Of a stretch of 64,000 bases of DNA, positions 16,345 to 26,508 are shown piece after piece. Position 1 is the first letter of the stretch, and each line of letters starts with the position of its first letter. The notes under the pieces are model-generated. The model did no database searches. It was not told where the DNA came from and saw nothing but the letters and a program-made list of their open reading frames with translations. Origin of the DNA: Streptococcus infantis ATCC 700779 (lineage in GTDB: Bacteria > Bacillota > Bacilli > Lactobacillales > Streptococcaceae); NCBI RefSeq assembly GCF_000187465.1, contig NZ_GL732439.1, positions 1,733,644 through 1,797,643 of the forward strand, given 5' to 3'. The position numbers and the translations under genes were made by a program.

Positions 16345-17187
16345 ATGAAAAAAGATAGATTGTTAAAGAATCCTTTCTTGGTGCGTCTACTTGGTTTGCT
16401 GATGGCATTTTTCTTCCTATCAGCATTTACTGCACCTGAAAAACCAGACTATGGGATCTACGACCCAAATCATTATTTGACAGAGGAAGTAGTTACTCAG
16501 ATTCGTGATTTGAATGAAGCTAATAGTCAAAAGGCAGAAAAGCTTCAAATAGGTGTCTATATCGTAGATAGTCTGGAAGGAGAAAGCATTGAAACGGTGG
16601 CTAATGAAACTGCCAGGGCTTGGAAGATTGGCTATTCAGGAGATAATTTTGGAAGTCTCATTGTAGTAGCTGTTCAAGACCGTAAATCAAGAATTGAAAC
16701 CAGTAATAACACCGCCATTAGAATAACAGACTATCAAACCAAGCAGATCTTGGCAGCCAGCCGTACAGATTTTAAAACTGGTGACTATGGTAAAGGAATT
16801 CTAGCGATTGCCAAAGGCTTGGACAATCAGTTTTATAGAGGAAGTGGGACCTTCTCGTCTGATGATGACTCCTCTGATATCAAACGTTATTCTGAAAGTA
16901 TCAGTGGCAAAAAATCGAGTCGCAATAGTAACTCATCTAGTCATCGTAAGAACAGTGACCCTATGGACAATGTGTTCGGAGTCGGGATAATCATTTATTT
17001 CATTATCGTATTTATAGCCATTATTAGAGGAGGCGGCGGTGGCCGAGGAGGAGATTCCTCTGACGGAGGATGGTGGTTTAGTGACTCATCCGACTCAGGT
17101 TCTTCTTGGTCAGATTCAGGCTCAGACTCCTCTAGTAGCTGGGACGGTGGTGGCTTCGATGGCGGTGGTTCATCCGATGATTGGTGA
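16345..17187 (+). CDS. TPM-domain membrane protein
   Basis: 280 residues from MKKDRLLKNPFLVRL, with AAGGAGG upstream. An N-terminal signal or anchor segment is followed by a TPM domain (PDYGIYDPNHYLTEEVVTQIRDL, then QIGVYIVDSLEGESIETVANETARAWKIG). A second membrane segment (GVGIIIYFIIVFIAII) leads to a Gly/Ser/Trp-rich tail (GGGGGRGG, SSDSGSSWSD). TPM proteins pair with LemA, as here, and are thought to act in membrane stress or quality control. The biochemical role is not established. Confidence 0.85.
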   Translation: MKKDRLLKNPFLVRLLGLLMAFFFLSAFTAPEKPDYGIYDPNHYLTEEVVTQIRDLNEANSQKAEKLQIGVYIVDSLEGESIETVANETARAWKIGYSGDNFGSLIVVAVQDRKSRIETSNNTAIRITDYQTKQILAASRTDFKTGDYGKGILAIAKGLDNQFYRGSGTFSSDDDSSDIKRYSESISGKKSSRNSNSSSHRKNSDPMDNVFGVGIIIYFIIVFIAIIRGGGGGRGGDSSDGGWWFSDSSDSGSSWSDSGSDSSSSWDGGGFDGGGSSDDW

Positions 17188-17225
17188 TGCTCGTATAAAA
17201 TTTAAGGAAATAAGTAGGTTTAGAT

Positions 17226-17819
17226 ATGAAAAATAAAGGAATTATTTATGTGTTGAGCATTTTGCTGGCTATTATCTTGCTTGGCGGTTGCTCAGTAGTA
17301 GGCACTTATAATGGTCTTGTCTCTGAACAAACCAAGGTCGAACAAGCGCAAGCTGATGTAGCGACAGCTCTTCAACGTCGTTCTGACTTGATTGGAAATT
17401 TGGTAGAGTCTGTAAAAGGCCAGATGAACCATGAGACAGAGGTTTTCACCAAGATTGCGGAAGCTCGTGCTAAAATTGGGAATGGCTCCGTGACCTCAAA
17501 AGAAAACCAAGAGGCTCAAGGAGAGTTGAGTTCAGCTATTTCACGTTTGATATCGCTAACAGAAAATTATCCAGAACTCAAGAGCAATCAAAATGTGGAA
17601 CAACTCATGACGGAACTGGCTGGAAGTGAAAATCGTATCTTTGTAGCCCGCAAGGATTACAACAAAGTGGCAACAGAATACAATCAAAAATTAAGAAGTT
17701 TCCCAATAGTTCTTTTCGCTAATATGATGAACTTTAAAGAGGCAGAAACCTTTAAAGAAAGCGAAGAAGCTAAGACAGCTCCAAAGGTTGACTTTGGTAA
17801 TTCTACAACCAAAGAATAG
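17226..17819 (+). CDS. LemA family protein, membrane or lipoprotein-anchored
   Basis: 197 residues. An N-terminal hydrophobic segment ends in a lipobox-like ILLGGCS, which could also be a plain anchor. The LemA core is coiled-coil and helical: VATALQRRSDLIGNLVESVKG, then AISRLISLTENYPELKSNQN, then ENRIFVARKDYNKVATEYNQ. It follows the TPM gene by 38 bases, a conserved pair. Confidence 0.9.
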   Translation: MKNKGIIYVLSILLAIILLGGCSVVGTYNGLVSEQTKVEQAQADVATALQRRSDLIGNLVESVKGQMNHETEVFTKIAEARAKIGNGSVTSKENQEAQGELSSAISRLISLTENYPELKSNQNVEQLMTELAGSENRIFVARKDYNKVATEYNQKLRSFPIVLFANMMNFKEAETFKESEEAKTAPKVDFGNSTTKE

Positions 17820-17871
17820 GCTTGAAATTTCTAAAAGAAAATCAATGATTAGCAATAGTTTGAACATTTAC

Positions 17872-17900
17872 AAAAAAAGGCTCTAAATGAGCCTTTTTTA
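17872..17900 (+). terminator. lemA terminator
   Basis: AAAGGCTC and GAGCCTTT form a perfect stem with a five-base loop, followed by a T-run. Confidence 0.8.
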
Positions 17901-17924
17901 GCTTGTATAAACACGGATTCTTTC

Positions 17925-17953
17925 TTGAAAAAGCTGGGCAAATATGCTACAAT
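17925..17953 (+). promoter_or_regulatory. secA promoter
   Basis: TTGAAA, 17 bases, TACAAT. A TG one base before the -10 makes it extended. It ends 45 bases before the start codon. Confidence 0.75.
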
Positions 17954-17998
17954 AAAAAGAACATTCTAAAATATTCAGAATTTAAAGTAAGGAAAAAA

Positions 17999-20512
17999 AT
18001 GGCAAATTTATTAAAAACAATCATCGAAAATGATAAAGGGGAACTTCGCCGCTTAGAAAAGATGGCTGATAAAGTCCTCAAATACGAAGATGAAATGGCT
18101 GCTTTGACAGACGAGCAGTTGCAAGCTAAGACAGAAGAATTTAAGCAACGTTATCAAAATGGTGAAACGCTTGATCAACTCTTGTACGAAGCCTTTGCGG
18201 TTGTACGTGAGGGAGCTAAGCGTATTCTTGGACTTTTCCCATACAAGGTTCAGGTTATGGGTGGTATCGTTCTTCACCATGGTGACGTTCCAGAAATGCG
18301 TACCGGTGAAGGGAAGACCTTGACAGCGACCATGCCGGTATACCTCAATGCCCTTGCAGGCAAAGGGGTTCACGTAGTTACCGTCAACGAATACCTTACA
18401 GAACGTGACGCGACTGAGATGGGTGAGTTGTACTCATGGCTTGGTTTGTCAGTAGGGATCAACTTGGCAGCTAAATCTCCAATGGAGAAAAAAGAGGCTT
18501 ACCTTTGCGATATTACCTACTCAACCAACTCAGAGATTGGTTTCGACTATCTTCGTGACAACATGGTTGTACGTGCAGAGAATATGGTTCAACGTCCACT
18601 CAACTATGCCTTGGTCGATGAGGTTGACTCTATCTTGATCGACGAGGCTCGTACACCATTGATTGTTTCAGGAGCGAATGCTGTTGAAACAAGCCAGCTC
18701 TACCACATGGCTGACCACTTTGTGAAGTCTTTAGATAAAGATGACTATATCATTGATATTCAGTCTAAGACAATCGGTTTGTCTGATTCAGGTATTGACA
18801 AGGCTGAAAGCTTCTTCAAACTAGAAAATCTTTATGATATCGAAAATGTGGCTTTGACTCACTTTATCGACAACGCCCTTCGTGCCAACTACATCATGAT
18901 TCTTGATATTGACTATGTGGTTAGCGAAGAACAAGAAATCTTGATTGTCGACCAATTTACAGGTCGTACCATGGAAGGTCGTCGTTACTCTGATGGCTTG
19001 CACCAAGCGATTGAAGCTAAAGAAGGTGTGCCAATCCAAGATGAAACTAAGACATCAGCATCGATTACCTACCAAAACCTTTTCCGTATGTATAAAAAAT
19101 TGGCAGGTATGACAGGTACTGGTAAAACAGAAGAAGAAGAATTCCGCGAAATTTACAACATTCGTGTTATTCCAATTCCTACTAACCGTCCGATCCAACG
19201 TATCGACCATTCAGACCTTCTTTACGCTAGTCTTGATGCAAAATTCAAGGCTGTAGTAGAAGATGTTAAGGCGCGTTACCAAAAAGGTCAGCCAGTCTTG
19301 GTAGGTACTGTTGCCGTTGAAACCAGTGATTTTCTTTCTAAGAAATTGGTTGAAGCAGGCGTACCTCACGAAGTATTGAATGCTAAAAACCACTACAGAG
19401 AAGCGCAAATCATCATGAATGCTGGTCAACGTGGTGCGATCACTATCGCAACCAACATGGCCGGTCGTGGTACCGATATTAAGCTTGGTGAAGGGGTTCG
19501 TGAACTTGGTGGTCTTTGTGTCATCGGTACAGAACGTCATGAGAGCCGTCGTATCGATAACCAGCTTCGTGGACGTTCAGGTCGTCAAGGTGACCCAGGT
19601 GAGTCACAGTTCTACTTGTCACTCGAGGATGATTTGATGAAGCGTTTCGGTTCAGAACGTTTGAAAGGTGTCTTTGAACGTCTGAATATGTCTGACGAAG
19701 CCATCGAATCTCGTATGTTGACACGTCAGGTCGAAGCAGCGCAAAAACGTGTTGAAGGAAATAACTACGATACTCGTAAACAAGTCCTCCAATATGATGA
19801 TGTCATGCGTGAACAACGTGAAATCATCTACGCACAACGCTATGATGTTATCACTGCAGAACGTGACTTGGCTCCTGAAATTCACGCCATGATTCGCCGT
19901 ACGATTGGACGAATTGTCGATGGGCATGCTCGTTCTAAACAAGATGAAAAACTTGAAGCAATCTTGAACTTTGCCAAGTACAACTTGCTCCCAGAAGATT
20001 CGATTTCACTTTCAGACCTAGAAGGTTTGTCAGACCAAGCTATCAAGGATGAACTATACCAACGTGCATTGAAAGTCTACGATAGCCAAGTTGCTAAACT
20101 TCGTGATGAAGAAGCTGTGAAAGAATTCCAGAAAGTCTTGATTCTACGTGTTGTAGATAACAAGTGGACTGACCATATCGATGCCCTTGATCAGTTGAGA
20201 AATGCAGTTGGTCTTCGTGGTTATGCCCAAAACAACCCTGTCGTGGAATATCAAGCAGAAGGCTTCCGTATGTTTAACGATATGATCGGTTCTATTGAGT
20301 TTGATGTGACTCGCTTGATGATGAAAGCACAGATTCATGAACAAGAACGACCACAAACTGAACATCATATCAGTACGACAGCAACTCGAAATATTGCTGC
20401 GCAACAGAAAGATCTTCCAGCTGATTTGGATCTCAGTCAAGTAAAACGTAATGACTTATGCCCATGTGGATCTGGTAAGAAATTTAAAAACTGTCATGGT
20501 AAACGACGTTAA
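17999..20512 (+). CDS. secA: Preprotein translocase ATPase SecA
   Basis: 837 residues, the length of streptococcal SecA. The Walker A variant [14 protein letters not shown], the DEAD-like [16 protein letters not shown] and the helicase motifs are in place. The C-terminal SEC-C zinc motif [15 protein letters not shown] contacts SecB or ribosomes. The ATG at 17999 follows an AAGG and replaces an upstream frame start that lacks a ribosome site. The pneumococcal order secA-aroG-aroG-acpS-alr-recG is conserved. Confidence 0.98.
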   Translation: MANLLKTIIENDKGELRRLEKMADKVLKYEDEMAALTDEQLQAKTEEFKQRYQNGETLDQLLYEAFAVVREGAKRILGLFPYKVQVMGGIVLHHGDVPEMRTGEGKTLTATMPVYLNALAGKGVHVVTVNEYLTERDATEMGELYSWLGLSVGINLAAKSPMEKKEAYLCDITYSTNSEIGFDYLRDNMVVRAENMVQRPLNYALVDEVDSILIDEARTPLIVSGANAVETSQLYHMADHFVKSLDKDDYIIDIQSKTIGLSDSGIDKAESFFKLENLYDIENVALTHFIDNALRANYIMILDIDYVVSEEQEILIVDQFTGRTMEGRRYSDGLHQAIEAKEGVPIQDETKTSASITYQNLFRMYKKLAGMTGTGKTEEEEFREIYNIRVIPIPTNRPIQRIDHSDLLYASLDAKFKAVVEDVKARYQKGQPVLVGTVAVETSDFLSKKLVEAGVPHEVLNAKNHYREAQIIMNAGQRGAITIATNMAGRGTDIKLGEGVRELGGLCVIGTERHESRRIDNQLRGRSGRQGDPGESQFYLSLEDDLMKRFGSERLKGVFERLNMSDEAIESRMLTRQVEAAQKRVEGNNYDTRKQVLQYDDVMREQREIIYAQRYDVITAERDLAPEIHAMIRRTIGRIVDGHARSKQDEKLEAILNFAKYNLLPEDSISLSDLEGLSDQAIKDELYQRALKVYDSQVAKLRDEEAVKEFQKVLILRVVDNKWTDHIDALDQLRNAVGLRGYAQNNPVVEYQAEGFRMFNDMIGSIEFDVTRLMMKAQIHEQERPQTEHHISTTATRNIAAQQKDLPADLDLSQVKRNDLCPCGSGKKFKNCHGKRR

Positions 20513-20530
20513 GAATGATTAATTTTCAGG

Positions 20531-20578
20531 CGGATGCCTAGTGAAAAGTGAATTTTCGCTTGGCGTCCGTTTGCTTTA
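20531..20578 (+). terminator. Long hairpin between secA and the first DAHP synthase
   Basis: A stem of about 16 base pairs (CGGATGCC plus AGTGAAAA against TTTTCGCT plus GGCGTCCG) has a five-base loop and is followed by TTTGCTTT. It most likely terminates secA transcription. It could also act as a leader element for the aro genes. Confidence 0.55.
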
Positions 20579-20592
20579 TAAGGAGATGGATA

Positions 20593-21624
20593 ATGGTATT
20601 TACAGCAAAAAGCCCTAAAATTAATATTGATGAAGTTCGTAGTTTGTCTAAACTAGAAGGACAAGTACTTGCGAACAAACTCCAACGTGATCAAGAGCTT
20701 GAAGCAATTATTCGTGGGGAAGACCAACGCATCTTGTTAGTGATTGGTCCTTGCTCGTCTGACAATGAAGAAGCAGTCCTAGAGTACGCTAAGCGTTTGT
20801 CAAAACTTCAGGAAGAAGTCAAAGACCGCGTCTTTATGGTCATGCGTGTCTATACTGCTAAACCACGTACTAATGGTGATGGATATAAGGGCTTGATTCA
20901 CCAACCAAATGCCAAAGAAGCGCCTAGCCTCATCAATGGAATCAAGGCGGTTCGTCATCTGCACTATCGTGTTATTTCTGAAACAGGCATGACAACAGCA
21001 GATGAAATGTTGTACCCAGAGAACCTTCCTTTAGTAGATGATTTGATTTCTTATATGGCAGTTGGAGCCCGTTCAGTTGAAGATCAACAACACCGTTTTG
21101 TAGCTAGTGGAGCAGATTTTGCGACAGGTTTTAAAAATCCAACCTCTGGAAATCTCAATGTCATGTTCAACGGTATTTATGCAGCTCAAAACAAGCAGAG
21201 TTTTCTTTTCCTAGGGAAAGAAGTCGAAACTACTGGAAATCCTCTATCGCATGCTATTCTCCGTGGAGCTCTTAACGAGTACGGGAAGAACATTCCCAAC
21301 TACTACTACGATAATTTGATGGATACTATTGCTCAGTATGAAAAGATGGGACTTGAGAATCCATTCATCATTATTGATACCAACCATGATAACTCAGGTA
21401 AACAGTATATGGAGCAGATTCGTATCGTTCGCCAGACTTTAATTAACCGTGATTGGAATGAAAAGATTAAAAAATATGTTCGTGGATTCATGATTGAGTC
21501 TTATCTAGAAGATGGTCGTCAAAATGAACCCGAGGTATTTGGCAAATCTATCACGGATCCATGTCTAGGATGGGAAAATACGGAAGCTCTTGTTCGCGAA
21601 ATCTACCAAAGACTAGGAGAATAA
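20593..21624 (+). CDS. aroG: 3-deoxy-7-phosphoheptulonate (DAHP) synthase, copy 1
   Basis: 343 residues from MVFTAKSPKINIDEVRSLSKL, chosen because AAGGAG lies upstream; the longer frame starts inside the hairpin. It is a class I DAHP synthase with LLVIGPCSSDNEEA, the PRTNGDGYKGL loop and KNPTSGN. It makes the first committed intermediate of aromatic amino-acid synthesis from PEP and erythrose-4-phosphate. It is adjacent to a close paralogue. Confidence 0.95.
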   Translation: MVFTAKSPKINIDEVRSLSKLEGQVLANKLQRDQELEAIIRGEDQRILLVIGPCSSDNEEAVLEYAKRLSKLQEEVKDRVFMVMRVYTAKPRTNGDGYKGLIHQPNAKEAPSLINGIKAVRHLHYRVISETGMTTADEMLYPENLPLVDDLISYMAVGARSVEDQQHRFVASGADFATGFKNPTSGNLNVMFNGIYAAQNKQSFLFLGKEVETTGNPLSHAILRGALNEYGKNIPNYYYDNLMDTIAQYEKMGLENPFIIIDTNHDNSGKQYMEQIRIVRQTLINRDWNEKIKKYVRGFMIESYLEDGRQNEPEVFGKSITDPCLGWENTEALVREIYQRLGE

Positions 21625-21625
21625 T

Positions 21626-22657
21626 ATGGCATTTATCGAGAAAGGTCAAGAAATCGATATTGAAGCGATTAAGGCGGAAACACGGCTATCTGCAGAAACC
21701 TTGCAGCATAAGGAAAGCCGTGATCAAGAATTAGCAGATATCCTTTCAGGTAAGGATGATCGTATCCTTTTGGTCATTGGGCCTTGTTCGTCTGATAATG
21801 AAGAAGCAGTTCTAGAGTATGCCCGTCGTTTAGCAGACTTGCAGAAAAAAGTGGCGGATAAAATTTTCATGGTCATGCGTGTTTACACGGCCAAACCACG
21901 TACCAATGGTGATGGATATAAGGGTTTGGTTCATCAGCCAGATACTTCTAAAGCTCCAAGCTTGATTAATGGTTTGCAGGCTGTTCGTCAGCTCCATTAT
22001 CGGGTAATTACAGAAACAGGATTGACTACAGCAGATGAAATGCTTTATCCAGCCAATCTTGTCTTGGTTGATGACTTGGTGAGTTATCATGCAGTGGGTG
22101 CGCGTTCAGTCGAAGACCAAGAGCACCGTTTTGTAGCTTCAGGAATCGATGCACCAGTGGGAATGAAGAACCCAACATCTGGAAACCTATCTGTGATGTT
22201 TAATGCCATCTATGCTGCACAAAACAAACAAACCTTTCTCTTTCATGGTCAAGAAGTTGAAACTTCAGGAAATCCCTTGGCTCACGTCATCCTTCGTGGA
22301 GCTATGAATGAATACGGGAAAAATGAACCGAACTTCTACTATGAAACCCTCTTAAATGCCATCGGTCGCTACGAGTCTATGGGGCTCGAAAACCCCTTTA
22401 TCATGATTGATACCAACCATGATAATTCAGGGAAACAGTATATGGAGCAAGTTCGCATTGTTCGCCAAACTCTTCTCAACCGTGCCTGGAATGAAAAGAT
22501 TAAGAAGACAATTCGAGGCTTTATGATTGAGTCTTACTTAGCAGATGGGCGCCAAAACCAGCCAGAAATCTTTGGACGTTCCATTACAGACCCATGTTTG
22601 GGCTGGGAAAACACAGTAGCTTTAGTAGAAGAAATCTATTCTACCTTAACAAAATAA
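21626..22657 (+). CDS. aroG: 3-deoxy-7-phosphoheptulonate (DAHP) synthase, copy 2
   Basis: 343 residues, closely similar to copy 1 (shared LLVIGPCSSDNEEAVLEYA, KPRTNGDGYKGL and MEQVRIVRQTL), with one base between the genes. Divergence is concentrated near the N-terminus and surface residues (for instance APVGMKNPTSGN against ATGFKNPTSGN). Duplicated DAHP synthases usually differ in feedback inhibition (Phe, Tyr); which copy responds to which cannot be read here. Confidence 0.95.
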   Translation: MAFIEKGQEIDIEAIKAETRLSAETLQHKESRDQELADILSGKDDRILLVIGPCSSDNEEAVLEYARRLADLQKKVADKIFMVMRVYTAKPRTNGDGYKGLVHQPDTSKAPSLINGLQAVRQLHYRVITETGLTTADEMLYPANLVLVDDLVSYHAVGARSVEDQEHRFVASGIDAPVGMKNPTSGNLSVMFNAIYAAQNKQTFLFHGQEVETSGNPLAHVILRGAMNEYGKNEPNFYYETLLNAIGRYESMGLENPFIMIDTNHDNSGKQYMEQVRIVRQTLLNRAWNEKIKKTIRGFMIESYLADGRQNQPEIFGRSITDPCLGWENTVALVEEIYSTLTK

Positions 22658-22668
22658 GTGAAAAGGAT

Positions 22669-22695
22669 GGAGTTGGGGGAACCTCAACTCCTTTT
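22669..22695 (+). terminator. Hairpin between aroG copy 2 and acpS
   Basis: GGAGTTGGGG and CCTCAACTCC form a ten-base-pair stem (one G-T pair) with a three-base loop and TTTT. It lies directly before the acpS start and implies that acpS is at least partly separate from the aro genes or is attenuated. Confidence 0.65.
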
Positions 22696-22702
22696 GATGA
22701 AA

Positions 22703-23065
22703 ATGATAGTTGGACACGGAATCGATATCGAAGAATTAGCATCAATACAAAATGCAGTTGAAAAAAGGGAAGGTTTTGCGCAGCGTGTCTTGACAGACAA
22801 GGAAATGGAGCGCTTTGCCAGTCTCAAAGGTCGTAGACAGATCGAGTATTTGGCTGGTCGTTGGTCAGCTAAAGAGGCTTTCTCAAAGGCTATGGGAACG
22901 GGAATTGGGAAGCTAGGCTTTCAGGATTTGGAAGTCTTGAACGATGAGAAGGGAGCTCCCTACTTCAGCAAATCCCCGTTTTCAGGAAAAGTTTGGCTAT
23001 CGATCAGCCATACAGATCAGTTTGTGACAGCTAGTGTTATTTTGGAGGAAGATTATGAAAACTAG
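22703..23065 (+). CDS. acpS: Holo-[acyl-carrier-protein] synthase
   Basis: 120 residues from [12 protein letters not shown], matching the usual AcpS length; upstream in-frame starts lie inside the hairpin. Catalytic regions [27 protein letters not shown] and SISHTDQF are present. AcpS moves the 4'-phosphopantetheine of CoA onto apo-ACP for fatty-acid synthesis. No strong ribosome site is visible before 22703. The end overlaps alr by 11 bases. Confidence 0.95.
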   Translation: MIVGHGIDIEELASIQNAVEKREGFAQRVLTDKEMERFASLKGRRQIEYLAGRWSAKEAFSKAMGTGIGKLGFQDLEVLNDEKGAPYFSKSPFSGKVWLSISHTDQFVTASVILEEDYEN

Positions 23066-24158
23066 TCCACATAGACCAACCAAGGCCCTCATCGATCTGG
23101 GTGCTATCCGCTACAATATCCAACAAATGGGAGAGCACACTCCTAAAGATGCTCTTAAATGGGCGGTTGTGAAAGCCAATGCCTACGGACACGGAGCGGT
23201 AGCTGTTGCTACGGCTATTCAGGGTGATGTCGATGGTTTTTGTGTCTCTAATATCGATGAAGCCCTCGAACTCCGTCAGGCAGGCATTACTAAGAAAATT
23301 CTCATTTTGGGAGTATCTGAGGTAGAATCTCTTTCATTGGCTAAGGAGTATGCCATTACTTTGACAGTAGCTGGGTTGGAATGGATTGAGAATCTCCTTG
23401 CTACTGAGTCAGACTTATCAGGTTTAACTGTTCACCTTAAAATTGATTCAGGTATGGGTCGAATTGGTTTTAGAAGTACAAGCGAGGCCGCACAAGCTCA
23501 AGCTTTACTCAAGGAACATGGGGCTAATGTCGAGGGAATCTTTACCCACTTTGCAACTGCAGATGAAGAGTCAGACAGCTACTTTAATCAACAGTTGGAA
23601 TGTTTCAAGGAAATAATCGCAGGCTTGCAAGAAGTACCAGAATTGGTTCATGCGAGTAACTCTGCGACTACTCTATGGCATGCGGAAACGATTTTTAATG
23701 CAGTTCGTATGGGAGATTCTATGTATGGTCTCAATCCAAGCGGACAAGTTTTGGAATTGCCTTATAAACTAAAACCAGCCTTGACTTTGGAGTCAGCCAT
23801 CGTTCATGTCAAAAAAGTACCAGCAGGGGCTTGTATGGGTTACGGGGCAACCTATCAGGCAGACAGTGAGCAAGTCATTGCCACTTTGCCAATCGGTTAT
23901 GCAGATGGTTGGACACGTGACATGCAGAATTTCTCAGTTCTGGTGGATGGCCAATTGTGTCCCATTGTAGGGCGTGTATCCATGGACCAAATCACCATTC
24001 GCTTACCTAAGTTTTACCCATTGGGTACCAAGGTAACTTTGATTGGCTCAGACGGTGATAAAGAAATTACAGCAACAGACGTAGCAGTTTACCGAGGAAC
24101 CATCAATTATGAGGTGGTTTGTCTCCTCAGTGATCGAATTCCAAGAGAATATTATTAA
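23055..24158 (+). CDS. alr: Alanine racemase
   Basis: 367 residues from [21 protein letters not shown]. The PLP lysine is in [13 protein letters not shown] and the catalytic Tyr in MGYGATYQ, as in fold-type III alanine racemases. It makes D-Ala for peptidoglycan and teichoic acids. Its ribosome site GGAGG lies inside the acpS end, so the two are translationally coupled. Confidence 0.96.
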   Translation: MKTSPHRPTKALIDLGAIRYNIQQMGEHTPKDALKWAVVKANAYGHGAVAVATAIQGDVDGFCVSNIDEALELRQAGITKKILILGVSEVESLSLAKEYAITLTVAGLEWIENLLATESDLSGLTVHLKIDSGMGRIGFRSTSEAAQAQALLKEHGANVEGIFTHFATADEESDSYFNQQLECFKEIIAGLQEVPELVHASNSATTLWHAETIFNAVRMGDSMYGLNPSGQVLELPYKLKPALTLESAIVHVKKVPAGACMGYGATYQADSEQVIATLPIGYADGWTRDMQNFSVLVDGQLCPIVGRVSMDQITIRLPKFYPLGTKVTLIGSDGDKEITATDVAVYRGTINYEVVCLLSDRIPREYY

Positions 24159-24182
24159 GAAATAGAAGGAAAGGAGTAGAGC

Positions 24183-26198
24183 ATGAATTTACATCGACCC
24201 TTGCATGTCTTACCAGGAGTAGGACCTAAATCAGCAGAGAAATATGCCAAACTAGGAATTGAAAACTTGCAAGATCTCTTGCTCTACTTCCCTTTCCGTT
24301 ATGAAGATTTTAAGACTAAGCAGGTGCTAGAGCTAGAAGACGGTGAAAAGGCTGTTTTATCTGGTCAGGTAGTGACACCAGCCAGTGTTCAGTATTATGG
24401 TTTTAAGCGTAATCGCTTACGTTTTAGCCTCAAGCAGGGGGAGGTTGTTTTTGCAGTTAATTTCTTCAACCAACCCTACCTAGCTGACAAGATTGAACTA
24501 GGAGCAACCTTGGCTGTCTTTGGCAAGTGGGATCGTGCCAAGGCAAGCCTCACAGGAATGAAGGTTTTAGCCCAAGTCGAGGATGACCTCCAGCCTGTCT
24601 ATCGCCTAGCGCAAGGTGTCAGTCAAGCAGGACTTGTTAAGGTCATCAAGACCGCTTTTGATCAAGGACTGGATCTCTTGATAGAAGAAAACATCCCCCA
24701 GTCCCTGCTCGATAAATACAAACTCATGCCCCGTAGTCAGGCTGTTCGTGCCATGCACTTCCCTAAAGATTTGGCAGAATACAAACAGGCTCTCCGTCGA
24801 ATCAAATTTGAGGAACTCTTTTATTTCCAAATGCAATTACAGACCCTCAAGTCTGAAAATAAGGTTCATGGAAGTGGTCTGGTCCTAAATTGGTCTCAGG
24901 AAAAACTAACTGCAGTGAAAGAGAAATTGCCTTTTGCCTTGACCCAAGCCCAAGAAAAAAGCCTACAAGAAATTCTAACAGATATGAAGTCGGACCATCA
25001 CATGAATCGACTCTTACAAGGGGATGTTGGTAGTGGGAAGACAGCGGTTGCAGGTCTAGCGATGTACGCAGCCGTAACGGCAGGGTATCAGGCTGCCCTC
25101 ATGGTTCCGACAGAGATCCTAGCAGAGCAGCATTTTGAAAGTCTAGAGAGTCTCTTTCCTGATTTGAAATTAGCTCTCCTAACAGGCTCACTGAAAGCTG
25201 CAGAAAAACGCAGGGTCTTGGAAACCATTGCTAAGGGGGAGGCCGATGTGATTATCGGAACCCACGCTCTTATACAAGACGGCGTAGACTATGCTCGACT
25301 CGGCTTGATTATCATCGATGAGCAACACCGCTTTGGTGTAGGGCAAAGGCGTATTTTACGGGAAAAAGGTGAAAATCCAGATGTCCTCATGATGACGGCA
25401 ACTCCCATACCACGGACCTTAGCCATCACTGCCTTTGGGGATATGGATGTTTCTATTATTGACCAGATGCCAGCAGGGCGCAAACCCATCGTAACGCGTT
25501 GGATCAAGCATGAGCAATTACCACAGGTCTTGACTTGGTTGGAGGGTGAGATTCAGAAAGGCTCCCAAGTCTATGTGATCTCTCCTTTGATTGAAGAATC
25601 TGAAGCCTTGGATCTTAAAAATGCCATTGCTCTGTCAGAAGAGTTAACAACTCATTTTGCTGGGAAAGCAAAAGTTGCGCTCTTACATGGGAAGATGAAG
25701 AGTGATGAAAAAGACCAGATTATGCAGGATTTCAAAGAGAGAAAGACAGATATCCTGGTCTCTACAACGGTTATCGAAGTTGGGGTCAATGTTCCAAATG
25801 CGACAGTCATGATTATCATGGATGCTGACCGTTTCGGACTTAGTCAACTTCACCAGCTCAGAGGTCGTGTCGGTCGTGGAGACAAGCAGTCCTATGCAGT
25901 TCTAGTGGCCAATCCAAAAACTGACTCCGGGAAAGACCGCATGCGTATCATGACGGAAACGACCAATGGTTTTGTCCTTGCAGAAGAAGATTTGAAAATG
26001 CGAGGCTCTGGTGAAATTTTTGGAACTAAACAGTCAGGTCTACCAGAGTTTCATGTGGCTGATATCATCGAAGATTTCCCAATTCTTGAGGAAGCTAGAA
26101 AGGTAGCTAGCTATATCAGCTCCCTCCCAAATTGGCGAGAGGACCCAGAGTGGCACATGATTGCCTTACATCTAGAGAAGAAAGAATATCTGGATTAA
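24183..26198 (+). CDS. recG: ATP-dependent DNA helicase RecG
   Basis: 671 residues, standard RecG. The N-terminal wedge OB-fold covers about residues 60-130. Walker A is LLQGDVGSGKTAVA, the DEAH-type box is IIIDEQHRFGV, and motif VI is LHQLRGRVGRG. It remodels stalled forks and Holliday junctions. Confidence 0.97.
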   Translation: MNLHRPLHVLPGVGPKSAEKYAKLGIENLQDLLLYFPFRYEDFKTKQVLELEDGEKAVLSGQVVTPASVQYYGFKRNRLRFSLKQGEVVFAVNFFNQPYLADKIELGATLAVFGKWDRAKASLTGMKVLAQVEDDLQPVYRLAQGVSQAGLVKVIKTAFDQGLDLLIEENIPQSLLDKYKLMPRSQAVRAMHFPKDLAEYKQALRRIKFEELFYFQMQLQTLKSENKVHGSGLVLNWSQEKLTAVKEKLPFALTQAQEKSLQEILTDMKSDHHMNRLLQGDVGSGKTAVAGLAMYAAVTAGYQAALMVPTEILAEQHFESLESLFPDLKLALLTGSLKAAEKRRVLETIAKGEADVIIGTHALIQDGVDYARLGLIIIDEQHRFGVGQRRILREKGENPDVLMMTATPIPRTLAITAFGDMDVSIIDQMPAGRKPIVTRWIKHEQLPQVLTWLEGEIQKGSQVYVISPLIEESEALDLKNAIALSEELTTHFAGKAKVALLHGKMKSDEKDQIMQDFKERKTDILVSTTVIEVGVNVPNATVMIIMDADRFGLSQLHQLRGRVGRGDKQSYAVLVANPKTDSGKDRMRIMTETTNGFVLAEEDLKMRGSGEIFGTKQSGLPEFHVADIIEDFPILEEARKVASYISSLPNWREDPEWHMIALHLEKKEYLD

Positions 26199-26215
26199 GC
26201 TTTTTCTAAGATAAT

Positions 26216-26248
26216 GTTAAGTTTGCTTTTAGGGTGAGTATTTATACT
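26216..26248 (+). promoter_or_regulatory. CiaR-type promoter
   Basis: GTTAAG (26216-26221), five bases, TTTTAG (26227-26232), then exactly ten bases to a -10 TATACT (26243-26248). This is the direct repeat TTTAAG-N5-TTTAAG and fixed spacing reported for CiaR-activated small-RNA genes in pneumococcus. One base in each half differs from the consensus. Confidence 0.7.
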
Positions 26249-26254
26249 AGAGTC

Positions 26255-26370
26255 ATCAAAAAGAAACGAGGACTCTCTCATGACTATTAAAGTGACGTAT
26301 CAAAAGACATTTCAAAAGGAAACTCAACCTTCTCCTAAATACTAAGAAAAGAGCGAAATCGCTCTTTTTT
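26255..26370 (+). ncRNA. Candidate csRNA (CiaR-dependent small RNA)
   Basis: Downstream of the CiaR-type promoter lies about 115 bases. A 5' hairpin (AGTCAT...ATGACT) is followed by an unpaired stretch with an anti-Shine-Dalgarno-like CTTCTCC, then a terminator (GAGCGA/TCGCTC plus T-run, 26351-26370). This is the csRNA layout. Inside is also a 21-codon frame (26280-26345, MTIKVTYQKTFQKETQPSP...) with a GAGGA ribosome site seven bases before it, so a peptide or dual-function RNA is an alternative. Confidence 0.6.
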
Positions 26371-26378
26371 ATTTTTTT

Positions 26379-26390
26379 AAAACTACTTTC
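26379..26390. promoter_or_regulatory. Nan-locus motif (imperfect) before the esterase gene
   Basis: AAAACTACTTTC differs in one base from the motif GAAACTACTTTC shared by three nan promoters. A second imperfect copy, AAAACCACTTTC, lies at 26419-26430. Confidence 0.5.
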
Positions 26391-26451
26391 AGAGGGATTC
26401 TTGCTGGTGTCGGACATTAAAACCACTTTCCGTTTCCCTTTCTTTCTTGCA

Positions 26452-26491
26452 TTGCTTCCCCATATGTGCTACAGTTATGATAACGGTTACA
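26452..26491 (+). promoter_or_regulatory. Promoter and cre site of the esterase gene
   Basis: TTGCTT (-35, 26452) and TATGAT (-10, 26476) are 18 bases apart. ATGATAACGGTTACA (26477-26491) fits the CcpA cre consensus at 14 of 15 positions and overlaps the -10, which suggests catabolite repression. Confidence 0.6.
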
Positions 26492-26508
26492 AAATAAAGG
26501 AGAGTTCT

